Source: SAR324 cluster bacterium (GTDB lineage: Bacteria; SAR324; JACQKK01). From it: a stretch of DNA of 32,833 nt. The translations under genes and the position numbers were made by a program. Every line of letters starts with the position of its first letter. Position 1 is the stretch's first letter. Location of the stretch: NCBI GenBank assembly GCA_022574555.1, contig JACZRV010000032.1, positions 1-32,833 of the forward strand. Reading direction: 5' to 3'. Below are positions 14,497 through 21,874 of this stretch, piece after piece. Under the pieces are notes generated by a model. The model saw only the letters and a list, made by a program, of their open reading frames with translations, made no database searches and was not told the origin of the DNA.

Positions 14497-17376
14497 ATGG
14501 CGCTGAGCAAATTCCGCAATCGCTCCAAATCGAATTCCAAATCCGGAAATCAAGCCCCGGCGGTGGGTGGATCCTCAGGCTTGGCCGCCGTATTGCGCCA
14601 TGGGATCACCCTTCAGCAGGATCGCTTGGCTTTGCTCGATGAAGGGGCGAAAAAAGGCCTGGAGTTTTTCGAAAATTTCAACGAGGCCCGCCTCAAGCTG
14701 GCCTTCACCTCGTTCGACGAGGATATGCGTAACGCCTTGTATGAGGTGATGTACCTGCTTCACGTCAACGATCCCTCCATGGCCGAGTTAAAGTTCACCG
14801 GCATCAAGCAGGACCGCACCAGGGGGATTCTCCGCGACACGACCTACGAGGGTGTGGCCAATCTATACATCGAAGGCGTCCCGCACGGCGTTCAGGGAAT
14901 CGACCGGCTCTCGCCGGTATTCAAGGATTCATTCGACGCCTACGTGCAACAGGTCTTCGGCGCACAGGTCAGCGGCCAATCCGCCTTCGGATTTTCACCT
15001 ATTTACAGCATCCACTCCCTGGGTTCGATCGGTACCGTCGGCCACAAGTCCTCCGCATCCGATCTTGACCTGCAAGTCCAGTATGAGCTCGAGCCCTTCC
15101 TGTTCGATACGTCGGGTTGGAGCGACGCCACCTTCCGCGAAGCCATGGCCCGAGAACAGGAATTCTGGATTCATCGGGCCCGCCGGCAGCAGAATCTGCC
15201 TGTGGAGGCCCTGAAAGATCCCAAGGTGAAGGAAGGGTTTTCGGCCAAGGCGAGGGCCCAGGTGCAAAAGTCGTATCCGACGGTTTACAGCTATCTTTCT
15301 GGAGGCGAGGGCTTTTCAGCCGCGGATCTGGAAAAGGCCGAGCAAGGCGTCAGGGGCAGGATTATTCATGAGCTGATCAACCTGATGAAGCGCTTTAGCC
15401 GTCTGTCCCGTGGCGAAATCCTCAAGAAACAGGAGGCGCTGCTCAGGGAGCGAATCGGGCGCATCCAGCAGTACATCGTGGACAAGTTCCCCAGCGCGGA
15501 AATCTACCTGTTCGCCTATTCCAACGAGGATTATCGCAAGGGCAAGCACGGCACGACCCTGGAGTCCAAGGAAAGCTCCGGTTCCGCATACGAGCTGATT
15601 CTCAATTACGAGACCCTGATGCCGGGCATCCAGATCACGCCCATGGTGCCCACGCACTTCGTCGTGCCCCAATTTATCAACGACGACACGGCCCGCTACG
15701 ACCGGATCATGGACTATATCCGGTTCAGCACGGTGAATGTTTACGATTCGGTGCGCGAACGGCTGGTCAACTTGGGCGCCGTGCCCGATATGGACGTCAA
15801 TTACATCGCCAAGCACGGCGGCGCGGTCTATTGGGAAGCTTTCAAAGCATCGTCGGGCAACCTGCCCAAGGCGACCCTGAACCTGCTCCGATTCGAGATG
15901 TTGCTGGAAAAGCCGATGCTCAAGACCATCATCCAGCTCATCAAGCAGCCCGAACTCATAAATGCCTTGGTTACACCCAAACCGGACGACGAGACCAAGG
16001 ACATCGAAGCCATGGTCAAGGATGAGATCGGCATTCCCAACTGGGCCTTACTGGAGATAGAGACCAAATTTCCACAGTTGCTCCAGGACCCCTGGTGGTT
16101 GCGCTACAAAGCCATGAAAATCGGGTACGGGGAACCGAAAGGGATCGCCGGTCTCGAGATCGAGGAGCGGCACCGCATCTCCAAGGTGATCGATCTCTCC
16201 TTCGCACTCCATGTGCGTATTTCCGATGTTTTCACAAAGCCCGGCGACACGCGCAAGTTCGAAGCCCACCGGGACCAGGTATTGCTGGAGTTCCTGCGCC
16301 GTGCCTTTCCGCCCGTATCGGTTCGCAGAAAGTTCCTGGAGCACCTCTTCGTGGGCGAGGTGAGCTCGGTCAACAAGTTCGAGAACGAGCTGCGCGAAAT
16401 CTTCAAACGCTCGCTGGAACGGGTCAACGCCAAGATCGCTAAATTCAACCTGCCGGGGGAGGGCAACCAGAAAGAATTCGAGATCTGGTACCATTATTAC
16501 CAGCAAAATTTCGAACCGGCCCCCAACGTGATTCAGCGCACCATCATGAATCACCTCAAGCAGCCGCGCGGCCGCTTGCTGGTGGGGTACAAGATCAACG
16601 AGGGCTGGTACTTCAACTCCATTCAGCGCCAATCCGGTGTGGGCAAACGGTTCGATACGTTTGGGACGCTGGATCACCTGCCCGATGAGGTGGTGCTCGT
16701 CGACAAAGTCAGCTTTCTGAACGGGTTGGCCAATTGCATCATTAACGGATATTACGGCATCCTCAACAAGGGCACGTTGAAAGAGACCCGGACGGTGCTC
16801 GAATTCGATCCGAAGATGATGGACCTGGGGAATCGGATCGATAACACCCTGGCCTTCATCCGCCCGGATCAGGTGGGAAGAATCCTGGATCTGATTCTCG
16901 ATTTCTTCCCCTACCAGGCGTACCATTACTTGGACAGCGTCCGGCTGAAGCGGACCGTGACGGAAGTCTTCGTGTTCCTCAATCTTCTCAAGTACGGCCG
17001 GCTTTCGATTTTGTACCGGGACAATCTGCGCACGTGGTACTGCGACGATTTCGACCATCCGACCGTCTTCAAACTCGCCCAGAAGCTGCATAATTCCCTG
17101 CGGGAGACGCTGATGGCCAAGCCGTTTCATCTATCGCTGGCCCAGTTTTTCAAGGCCCGGGGCATACAGATGGGCCAGGTGAAACTGACCGCCTGGGTCA
17201 ACCCCAACAGCGTGGAAACCACGCATTCGGCGGGCCAGGTCGCGCAAAAGGAAAAAGATCTCGCAGCCGAATTCGCGCAGATTATCCATAAAGTGCACGG
17301 AGCAAAAACGCCGTCCCCCCAAGCGCCACCGCCGGACGATTCGGCCGCGTCGGCGGCGCAAGCCGCCGCAAAATAA
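14497..17376 (+). CDS. cyaA: Class I adenylate cyclase
   Basis: The 959-residue protein belongs to the class I (enterobacterial CyaA) family, which converts ATP to cAMP. The nucleotidyltransferase signature SLGSIGTVGHKSSASDLDLQ at about 174-193 supplies the Gly-Ser loop and the metal-binding D189 and D191. A second block, SKESSGSAYELILNYETLMP to MVPTHFVVP, matches the E. coli segment around its GSTQHILLLDEFYR. A third, HGGAVYWEAFKASSGNLPKA followed by TLNLLRFEMLLEKPML, matches the [20 protein letters not shown] region. The protein is about 110 residues longer than E. coli CyaA. An extended N-terminus of some 100 residues and an Ala/Pro-rich tail are extra. The start at 14497 was chosen because it follows the kinase stop by 7 bp. 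The last codons form a GC hairpin at 17351-17368. Confidence 0.92.
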   Translation: MALSKFRNRSKSNSKSGNQAPAVGGSSGLAAVLRHGITLQQDRLALLDEGAKKGLEFFENFNEARLKLAFTSFDEDMRNALYEVMYLLHVNDPSMAELKFTGIKQDRTRGILRDTTYEGVANLYIEGVPHGVQGIDRLSPVFKDSFDAYVQQVFGAQVSGQSAFGFSPIYSIHSLGSIGTVGHKSSASDLDLQVQYELEPFLFDTSGWSDATFREAMAREQEFWIHRARRQQNLPVEALKDPKVKEGFSAKARAQVQKSYPTVYSYLSGGEGFSAADLEKAEQGVRGRIIHELINLMKRFSRLSRGEILKKQEALLRERIGRIQQYIVDKFPSAEIYLFAYSNEDYRKGKHGTTLESKESSGSAYELILNYETLMPGIQITPMVPTHFVVPQFINDDTARYDRIMDYIRFSTVNVYDSVRERLVNLGAVPDMDVNYIAKHGGAVYWEAFKASSGNLPKATLNLLRFEMLLEKPMLKTIIQLIKQPELINALVTPKPDDETKDIEAMVKDEIGIPNWALLEIETKFPQLLQDPWWLRYKAMKIGYGEPKGIAGLEIEERHRISKVIDLSFALHVRISDVFTKPGDTRKFEAHRDQVLLEFLRRAFPPVSVRRKFLEHLFVGEVSSVNKFENELREIFKRSLERVNAKIAKFNLPGEGNQKEFEIWYHYYQQNFEPAPNVIQRTIMNHLKQPRGRLLVGYKINEGWYFNSIQRQSGVGKRFDTFGTLDHLPDEVVLVDKVSFLNGLANCIINGYYGILNKGTLKETRTVLEFDPKMMDLGNRIDNTLAFIRPDQVGRILDLILDFFPYQAYHYLDSVRLKRTVTEVFVFLNLLKYGRLSILYRDNLRTWYCDDFDHPTVFKLAQKLHNSLRETLMAKPFHLSLAQFFKARGIQMGQVKLTAWVNPNSVETTHSAGQVAQKEKDLAAEFAQIIHKVHGAKTPSPQAPPPDDSAASAAQAAAK
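17351..17368 (+). terminator. GC hairpin with GNRA-type tetraloop at the end of the cyclase gene
   Basis: CGGCGGC and GCCGCCG pair perfectly over 7 bp around the loop GCAA, a GNRA tetraloop. The hairpin lies in the last codons (AAQAAAK) just before the TAA. No U-tract follows, so a role in mRNA 3' stability or Rho-assisted ending is more likely than intrinsic termination. A second inverted repeat, AAACCCGT at 17383-17390 with ACGGGTTT at 17428-17435, spans the gap to the convergent gene. Confidence 0.4.
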
Positions 17377-17425
17377 GCCACCAAACCCGTGGGGCACAGG
17401 AAGGCGTTACGCTCGAATTTCTCCC

Positions 17426-18577
17426 TTACGGGTTTAATCCCAGGGCTTCCTGATAAACGGCCAGGGTGCGGCGGGCGTGTTCATCCCAGGAATAGCGCCG
17501 CGACCGGGCGATGGCCCGCCGACTTAGATCTTCACGCAAGCCTTCATCGGAAAGCACCCGCCCCATGGCGCCGGCCATATCTCGGGCGTCGCCAGGTGCG
17601 GCCAGCAGGGCGGCGCCATCCGCTACTTCCCTGACGGCAGCGCAATCCGCAGCGACTACAGGCAAGCCGCAGCCCATCGCTTCCAAGACGGTCAGTCCGA
17701 AACCCTCGTAGGACGACGGCGAAACGAACGCTTCGGCTGCGCGATAGAGCGAGATCAATTGCACGCGCGAAATACGCCCCAGGCAAATCACGCCGTCCCT
17801 GGAAAGCGGCTCACAGTGCCGGCCCTGGCTCGGCAGGTCGCCGGCGATGACCAAAACGGGCGCACTGGGCAGCGTCTGCCGCAGCAATCGGTATGCTTCG
17901 AGCAGCAGAGGCAGGTTCTTGTGCCGCTGCCTGAAGTTGCCCGCCGCAAGCAGGAACGGCCCATCGATCCCGCATCCGGCGGTCACGCTTGCGGGTTGAC
18001 CCTCGATTGCACCGGGCCGGCAATCGGGTGGCAATCCAAGCGGAATGACCGTGATTTTCCCTTCGGGTACACCTAAGTGCCGCATCAGATCGCGCTTGCT
18101 GCTCTGCGAAACGGTGATGATCCTTCTGGCTGTCGCAGCGGCCCGATTAAGCATCAGCCGGGCGTATATGCGCGCCGCCGCGCCGGGCAGATTCTCGGCG
18201 AAAAGCAGGTGAATCACGTCATGAATCGTGACGACCATGGGGCAGGGGGCGATCCAGGGAACCACATAGTGCGGAATGTGGAGCAGATGCAGACGGTGCC
18301 GCCGCGCCTGCCTGTGCAGCGCAAACTGCTCGCGAATGGAGTATGCCGGTGCGGATTGCTTTACCCAAGCCACGTGCCCGGCGGTTTTCAGCGGTGGCGG
18401 ATCGGGGTGCGGATGGTAGGCGACCAGGTCCAGCGGACTGCCCGGCCGGGCCAGATGGGCGATGAGTTGACCCAAATAGGTGCCGATCCCGTAATCGTCC
18501 AGCTTGCGGGCATCGATGCCCACGCGGATCGGTGCGCTCATTACAGCGCGTTCGGCGCCATTAGCGCCTTTCTGCAT
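17426..18577 (-). CDS. Glycosyltransferase, GT4 family
   Basis: The 383-residue protein is a retaining GT-B glycosyltransferase that moves a sugar from an activated nucleotide donor, usually in polysaccharide or glycolipid assembly. The N-terminal domain starts VGIDARKLDDYGIGTYLGQL, a typical GT4 opening, and includes VVTIHDVIHLLF and RRIITVSQSSKRDL. The C-terminal domain shows KITVIPLGLP, LLAAGNFRQRHKNLPLLLEA and the donor-binding E-x7-E motif in SPSSYEGFGLTVLEAMGCG. The sugar and acceptor cannot be told. The start is chosen as the ATG at 18577. An in-frame TTG at 18586 overlaps the upstream radC stop, and an ATG at 18541 would drop 12 residues. Position at the end of the aroB operon suggests read-through transcription, with no evident metabolic link. 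Confidence 0.92.
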   Translation of the reverse strand: MQKGANGAERAVMSAPIRVGIDARKLDDYGIGTYLGQLIAHLARPGSPLDLVAYHPHPDPPPLKTAGHVAWVKQSAPAYSIREQFALHRQARRHRLHLLHIPHYVVPWIAPCPMVVTIHDVIHLLFAENLPGAAARIYARLMLNRAAATARRIITVSQSSKRDLMRHLGVPEGKITVIPLGLPPDCRPGAIEGQPASVTAGCGIDGPFLLAAGNFRQRHKNLPLLLEAYRLLRQTLPSAPVLVIAGDLPSQGRHCEPLSRDGVICLGRISRVQLISLYRAAEAFVSPSSYEGFGLTVLEAMGCGLPVVAADCAAVREVADGAALLAAPGDARDMAGAMGRVLSDEGLREDLSRRAIARSRRYSWDEHARRTLAVYQEALGLNP

Positions 18578-18582
18578 CACGG

Positions 18583-19995
18583 TCAAAAATTCATCAATCC
18601 GTTTTCCGACAGGCTGAAGTAGCGCTCCTCGCCGATTATGACGTGGTCCAGCAGGGGAATGCCGATCACTGCTCCGGCGTCGGCCAATCGTTTGGTGACG
18701 TTGATGTCGTCCTTGGAAGGTGTGGGGTCTCCAGTGGGATGATTGTGAACGATCAACACTGACGACGCCCGCTCACGGATCGCCGGCGCGTAAACGTCCC
18801 GCGGATGCACCGGGGTGTGGTCCAATGTGCCTTGGCTCACCGTCACTTCCCCCAGCAGGCGCCGCTTGGCGTCCAGCATGATCAGGAAAAATTGCTCCTG
18901 CTTGATATCCCGCATGCGGATCCGGAAATGGGCGAAGACGTCCGCAGCCCCGCGAATGGTGTCGCCAGCGACTATGCGATCCTCATTGAACCGCCGGCAT
19001 ATTTCGAACAGCACCTTGAGCCGTTCCGGCCGGCCACCCTCCCGCCCCACCAGCTCTTCCAACTCGGCCAGCGTCCGGTCAGCCAGCCGGCGCAAGGAGC
19101 CGGACTCGAGAAACTGCTCGATTCCCTGTGCGCCGTCCAACGGTTCCAGGAACACTCGCAGCAATGCCCCCGTCGGCAAATCTTGCAGGCCGCCGCGGCG
19201 CACCTGGGCCAATAACTCCAAAGGGCCTGCATCGGAGTGATGTTCCGAGGCGGCCCAGGCGCAATGGCGGCGCAGCAAACAGACATCGCAGCGCGGAATC
19301 TCGCCGCAGGTGCCTTCCAGGCCCAGGGGGTGAAACTCCTCGGCGAATGCGGCCGCCATGAAATCGTAGCGATGGGCCTCCAACCCAGTGATTTCAGAGA
19401 GCGCCACGCATTCGGCTTGCCACTGACGCAGCGTCGACGGCGAGTAGTCGGGCGTGAATGCGCCATCGCTAAATCGCCGATGGGCACGGTACGCGGCCGC
19501 ACTGCCGAGGGGGTACAATCCCACGGCGCGCAAAACGTCCAGGGCCTGCCACGCCATGGAGGATGGAAAAATGGCGCACCAATTTTCGCAATCTTCCAGG
19601 GAAACGAGCGGTTCGGGGCCGGTGGTGCGAAGCCCTTGCCGGCGCCAGCGGAAATATGCGGCGAGTATCCCGGAGATGGCCTTGCTGCGCTCCGGGTCCA
19701 AGGGGGGGCATTCCGCCAGCCGATCCGAGATTTGGCGCTGGACGAAATAGTGGGGGTCGATTTCCCGTTCCAGGCGGTACAGGGGTGCCCATTCCCATTG
19801 GGCCGCGGACTTGCTGGCCGGCAGCCCGTACCAGACCAGAAGGTGTCCCACCAACGCGTCGAACAGGCGGGGATATAGACCGGGATCGGCGGAGATTGCG
19901 GACCGCTTCACCATCCGGTCGAATGGAGGATCGGCCTCGCGGCTCGTCTCCAGGTTGGCCACCCGTTCCAGGAATGTGTGTTTCTTACCGGCCAA
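18583..19995 (-). CDS. radC: RadC-family JAMM protein fused to an endonuclease III-like iron-sulphur domain
   Basis: At 470 residues this is about twice the usual RadC length. The last 210 or so residues are a complete RadC: a helical N-subdomain (LELLAQVRRGGLQDLPTGAL onward) and a JAMM core with H418 and H420, S428 and D431 in HNHPTGDPTPSKDD. RadC proteins are named for DNA repair, but their actual function is unproven. The first 250 residues are different. They end in C230-x5-C236-x2-C239-x5-C245 (CGEIPRCDVCLLRRHC), nearly the [4Fe-4S] loop of endonuclease III (C-x6-C-x2-C-x5-C), and the preceding helices are of similar extent. The segment AAAYRAHRRF sits where endonuclease III has its catalytic Asp, and that Asp is absent. 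I infer a DNA-binding, non-glycosylase module. The gene starts 11 bp after aroB. Confidence 0.88.
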   Translation of the reverse strand: MAGKKHTFLERVANLETSREADPPFDRMVKRSAISADPGLYPRLFDALVGHLLVWYGLPASKSAAQWEWAPLYRLEREIDPHYFVQRQISDRLAECPPLDPERSKAISGILAAYFRWRRQGLRTTGPEPLVSLEDCENWCAIFPSSMAWQALDVLRAVGLYPLGSAAAYRAHRRFSDGAFTPDYSPSTLRQWQAECVALSEITGLEAHRYDFMAAAFAEEFHPLGLEGTCGEIPRCDVCLLRRHCAWAASEHHSDAGPLELLAQVRRGGLQDLPTGALLRVFLEPLDGAQGIEQFLESGSLRRLADRTLAELEELVGREGGRPERLKVLFEICRRFNEDRIVAGDTIRGAADVFAHFRIRMRDIKQEQFFLIMLDAKRRLLGEVTVSQGTLDHTPVHPRDVYAPAIRERASSVLIVHNHPTGDPTPSKDDINVTKRLADAGAVIGIPLLDHVIIGEERYFSLSENGLMNF

Positions 19996-20006
19996 GTCCC
20001 ATCACC

Positions 20007-21128
20007 CTAGAAAACCGGCGCGATCCGGCATACCTCCGGCATGGCTCCCGTGAATCGCTCGAACAGGGGCCAAAGTTCCGCCGGGGTGGTTCCCTCGCGA
20101 ATGAACACGTCGCCCAGCCCGCGCAGCGCGATGAATCGCAGGGCGCCAGCGCTGGATTTCTTATCGTGCAAGAGCAGGCGGGTAAAGATATCGTCGTCCA
20201 GGGGCGGCAGCGTCACGGGTGCGATCAGCGGCTGCAACAGGCGTCGTATCCGCTGAAATCCCTCATCTGGCAGAATGCCCCATTCCCGCGAAGCGAACGC
20301 GGCAAAAAGCATCCCCACCCCCACAGCCTCCCCATGAAGATACGACGAGTATTGCGTATGGGTTTCGATCAGGTGGCCCAGAGTATGTCCGAAGTTGAGC
20401 ACTGCCCGCAGGCCGCCTTCCTGCTCGTCCTGCTCCACGACGCGCGTCTTGACCCGGCACGAACGGGAGATGGCGGACTCCCAGAAGTCCCAGTCGCGGC
20501 TTGCAAACCGGTCGCTCCGGTCTTCCAGATATTGATACAGATCCCTGTCGGCAATGATCGCGTGCTTGATCAGTTCGAACAATCCGGCCCGCAGCTCGCG
20601 CGGTGGCAGGGTGGACAAAAACTCCAGATCGGCCAGCACCCCCTTGGGCTGTTTGAAAACGCCGACGGCGTTCTTGCCTCGGGGATGATTGACCGCGGTT
20701 TTGCCTCCGATGCTGCTGTCTACCTGAGCCAGCAGCGTGGTGGGTACTTGAACGAGTGGAATTCCGCGCATGAAAGTGGCCGCTGCCAACCCGGCGATAT
20801 CTCCCACGACCCCGCCGCCGAAGGCGATCAGCACCGTGTGCCGATTGGCTTCGAATTCCATCAGCTTGTCGTAGATCCCCACCAGGGTATCGAACGTCTT
20901 GTACTGCTCGCCGTCGGGGATCGATATCGTTGCGACCTTAACGGGCAATTTGGCCAATGCCGCCTCGATCTTGTCCGGGTACAGCCGCGCAACGGTGTCG
21001 TTGGTGACCACAACCACCAGTTCGCGGGCGAGATCACCCACCATCGCGGGCAGATGCGCTGCCAGAATGCCAGCGCCGATGCGGATCGGGTACCGCTGCC
21101 CCGGCAGATCAATTTCCAGATTTTGCAT
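20007..21128 (-). CDS. aroB: 3-Dehydroquinate synthase AroB
   Basis: AroB converts DAHP to 3-dehydroquinate, the second step of the shikimate pathway, using NAD and a divalent metal. The 373-residue length is normal. Visible landmarks are SIPDGEQYKTFDT, the NAD-binding GGGVVGDIAGLAAATFMRG, the QVPTTLLAQVDSSIGGKTAV block with its following NHPRGKNAVGVF, and LRAGLFELIKHAII with the glutamate that binds metal. A second metal site is in LNFGHTLGHLIET, and the last is HGEAVGVGMLFA. All fit an active enzyme. In many proteobacteria aroK precedes aroB; here the upstream gene is a small membrane protein and no aroK is in the window. The gene is 66 bp downstream of that gene and 11 bp upstream of the radC fusion. 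Confidence 0.97.
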   Translation of the reverse strand: MQNLEIDLPGQRYPIRIGAGILAAHLPAMVGDLARELVVVVTNDTVARLYPDKIEAALAKLPVKVATISIPDGEQYKTFDTLVGIYDKLMEFEANRHTVLIAFGGGVVGDIAGLAAATFMRGIPLVQVPTTLLAQVDSSIGGKTAVNHPRGKNAVGVFKQPKGVLADLEFLSTLPPRELRAGLFELIKHAIIADRDLYQYLEDRSDRFASRDWDFWESAISRSCRVKTRVVEQDEQEGGLRAVLNFGHTLGHLIETHTQYSSYLHGEAVGVGMLFAAFASREWGILPDEGFQRIRRLLQPLIAPVTLPPLDDDIFTRLLLHDKKSSAGALRFIALRGLGDVFIREGTTPAELWPLFERFTGAMPEVCRIAPVF

Positions 21129-21194
21129 GGGGGCACATCCCGCGAATCGGAAACATGCGGCAACCCGCCACTGCGCGAGAGGCCGATCGAGCGT

Positions 21195-21665
21195 TTAGAA
21201 CCGCACGCGCCAGATTACGTGGGTCGACGACGTCATCAACGAGAAGTCCAGGCCACTTTCCGGTGAGAAGGAATAATAGGAAGCGGCGCCAAAGAGGATC
21301 GTCAGCAACACCGCCAAATTGGCTCGGTCCTCCGCGGACTTGGCGTCCTCGTGATGCTTTTCCGTGCTATCGCGGTATTTCGTCACATCCGCCTCGGCCG
21401 TGGCCCCCTTGTATTGCTTGAAGCTCTTGCTGGCCTTGTCCAACGAATCCTGGGAATCCGTGATACTTTGCGCGGCGACCGCCGCCGATACCAAGGTCAA
21501 GCCGAGAAATGTCCATCCGTAGGCTGTATAGCTGGGGTCGCTCTCGTCGTCGAGCATCATGTCTGTGGCCCAAACAGACGAGCCGTTCGCCAACACCGCC
21601 ACCACCAGCATCACCGTGGCTGCCCATGCCACCCAGCCCGCCAGCAGATGTTGCCGATGGATCAT
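21195..21665 (-). CDS. Small exported protein with C-terminal membrane hairpin
   Basis: From the ATG at 21665 the product has 156 residues. It begins MIHRQHLLAGWVAWAATVML and continues VVAVLANGSSVWATDM, a signal peptide or anchor. Next come a hydrophobic segment (YGWTFLGLTLVSAAVAAQSI), a charged stretch with DSQDSLDKASKSFKQYKG and EKHHEDAKSAEDRANLAVLL, a second hydrophobic segment (LLTILFGAASYYSF) and a short tail. The same order (helix, Asp/Ser/Lys-rich loop, helix ending in a Tyr-Phe-x-Pro-like turn) recurs in the last third of the protein at 31050-32015, so the two probably share a module. No function is known to me. The frame stays open to 21782; earlier ATGs at 21719 and 21764 give a polar, unlikely N-terminus. 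It is the first gene of the aroB operon. Confidence 0.68.
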   Translation of the reverse strand: MIHRQHLLAGWVAWAATVMLVVAVLANGSSVWATDMMLDDESDPSYTAYGWTFLGLTLVSAAVAAQSITDSQDSLDKASKSFKQYKGATAEADVTKYRDSTEKHHEDAKSAEDRANLAVLLTILFGAASYYSFSPESGLDFSLMTSSTHVIWRVRF

Positions 21666-21874
21666 GGATGCCTGGAGCGCTGCTTGCGGCACGGCGCCGG
21701 CCCTCGTCCCGTGGCCCATGCCAGTGATACCGCCATTGCCGGCCCTGGCCGATTGGGATACCATGTCACATCCTCGCAGCACGCAATACCGGTCCGCCTC
21801 CGCGGCACCGGCGATCTTCCCTTCCCCGCAGTGTGTGCGAATTAGGGGAACGTGTCAAAACGTAAAAAGGGTCC

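Noticed and set aside
19563..21266. A 567-codon plus-strand frame opposite aroB and radC
   Set aside because: AroB and RadC are unmistakable on the minus strand; the plus frame is a shadow that spans two genes.
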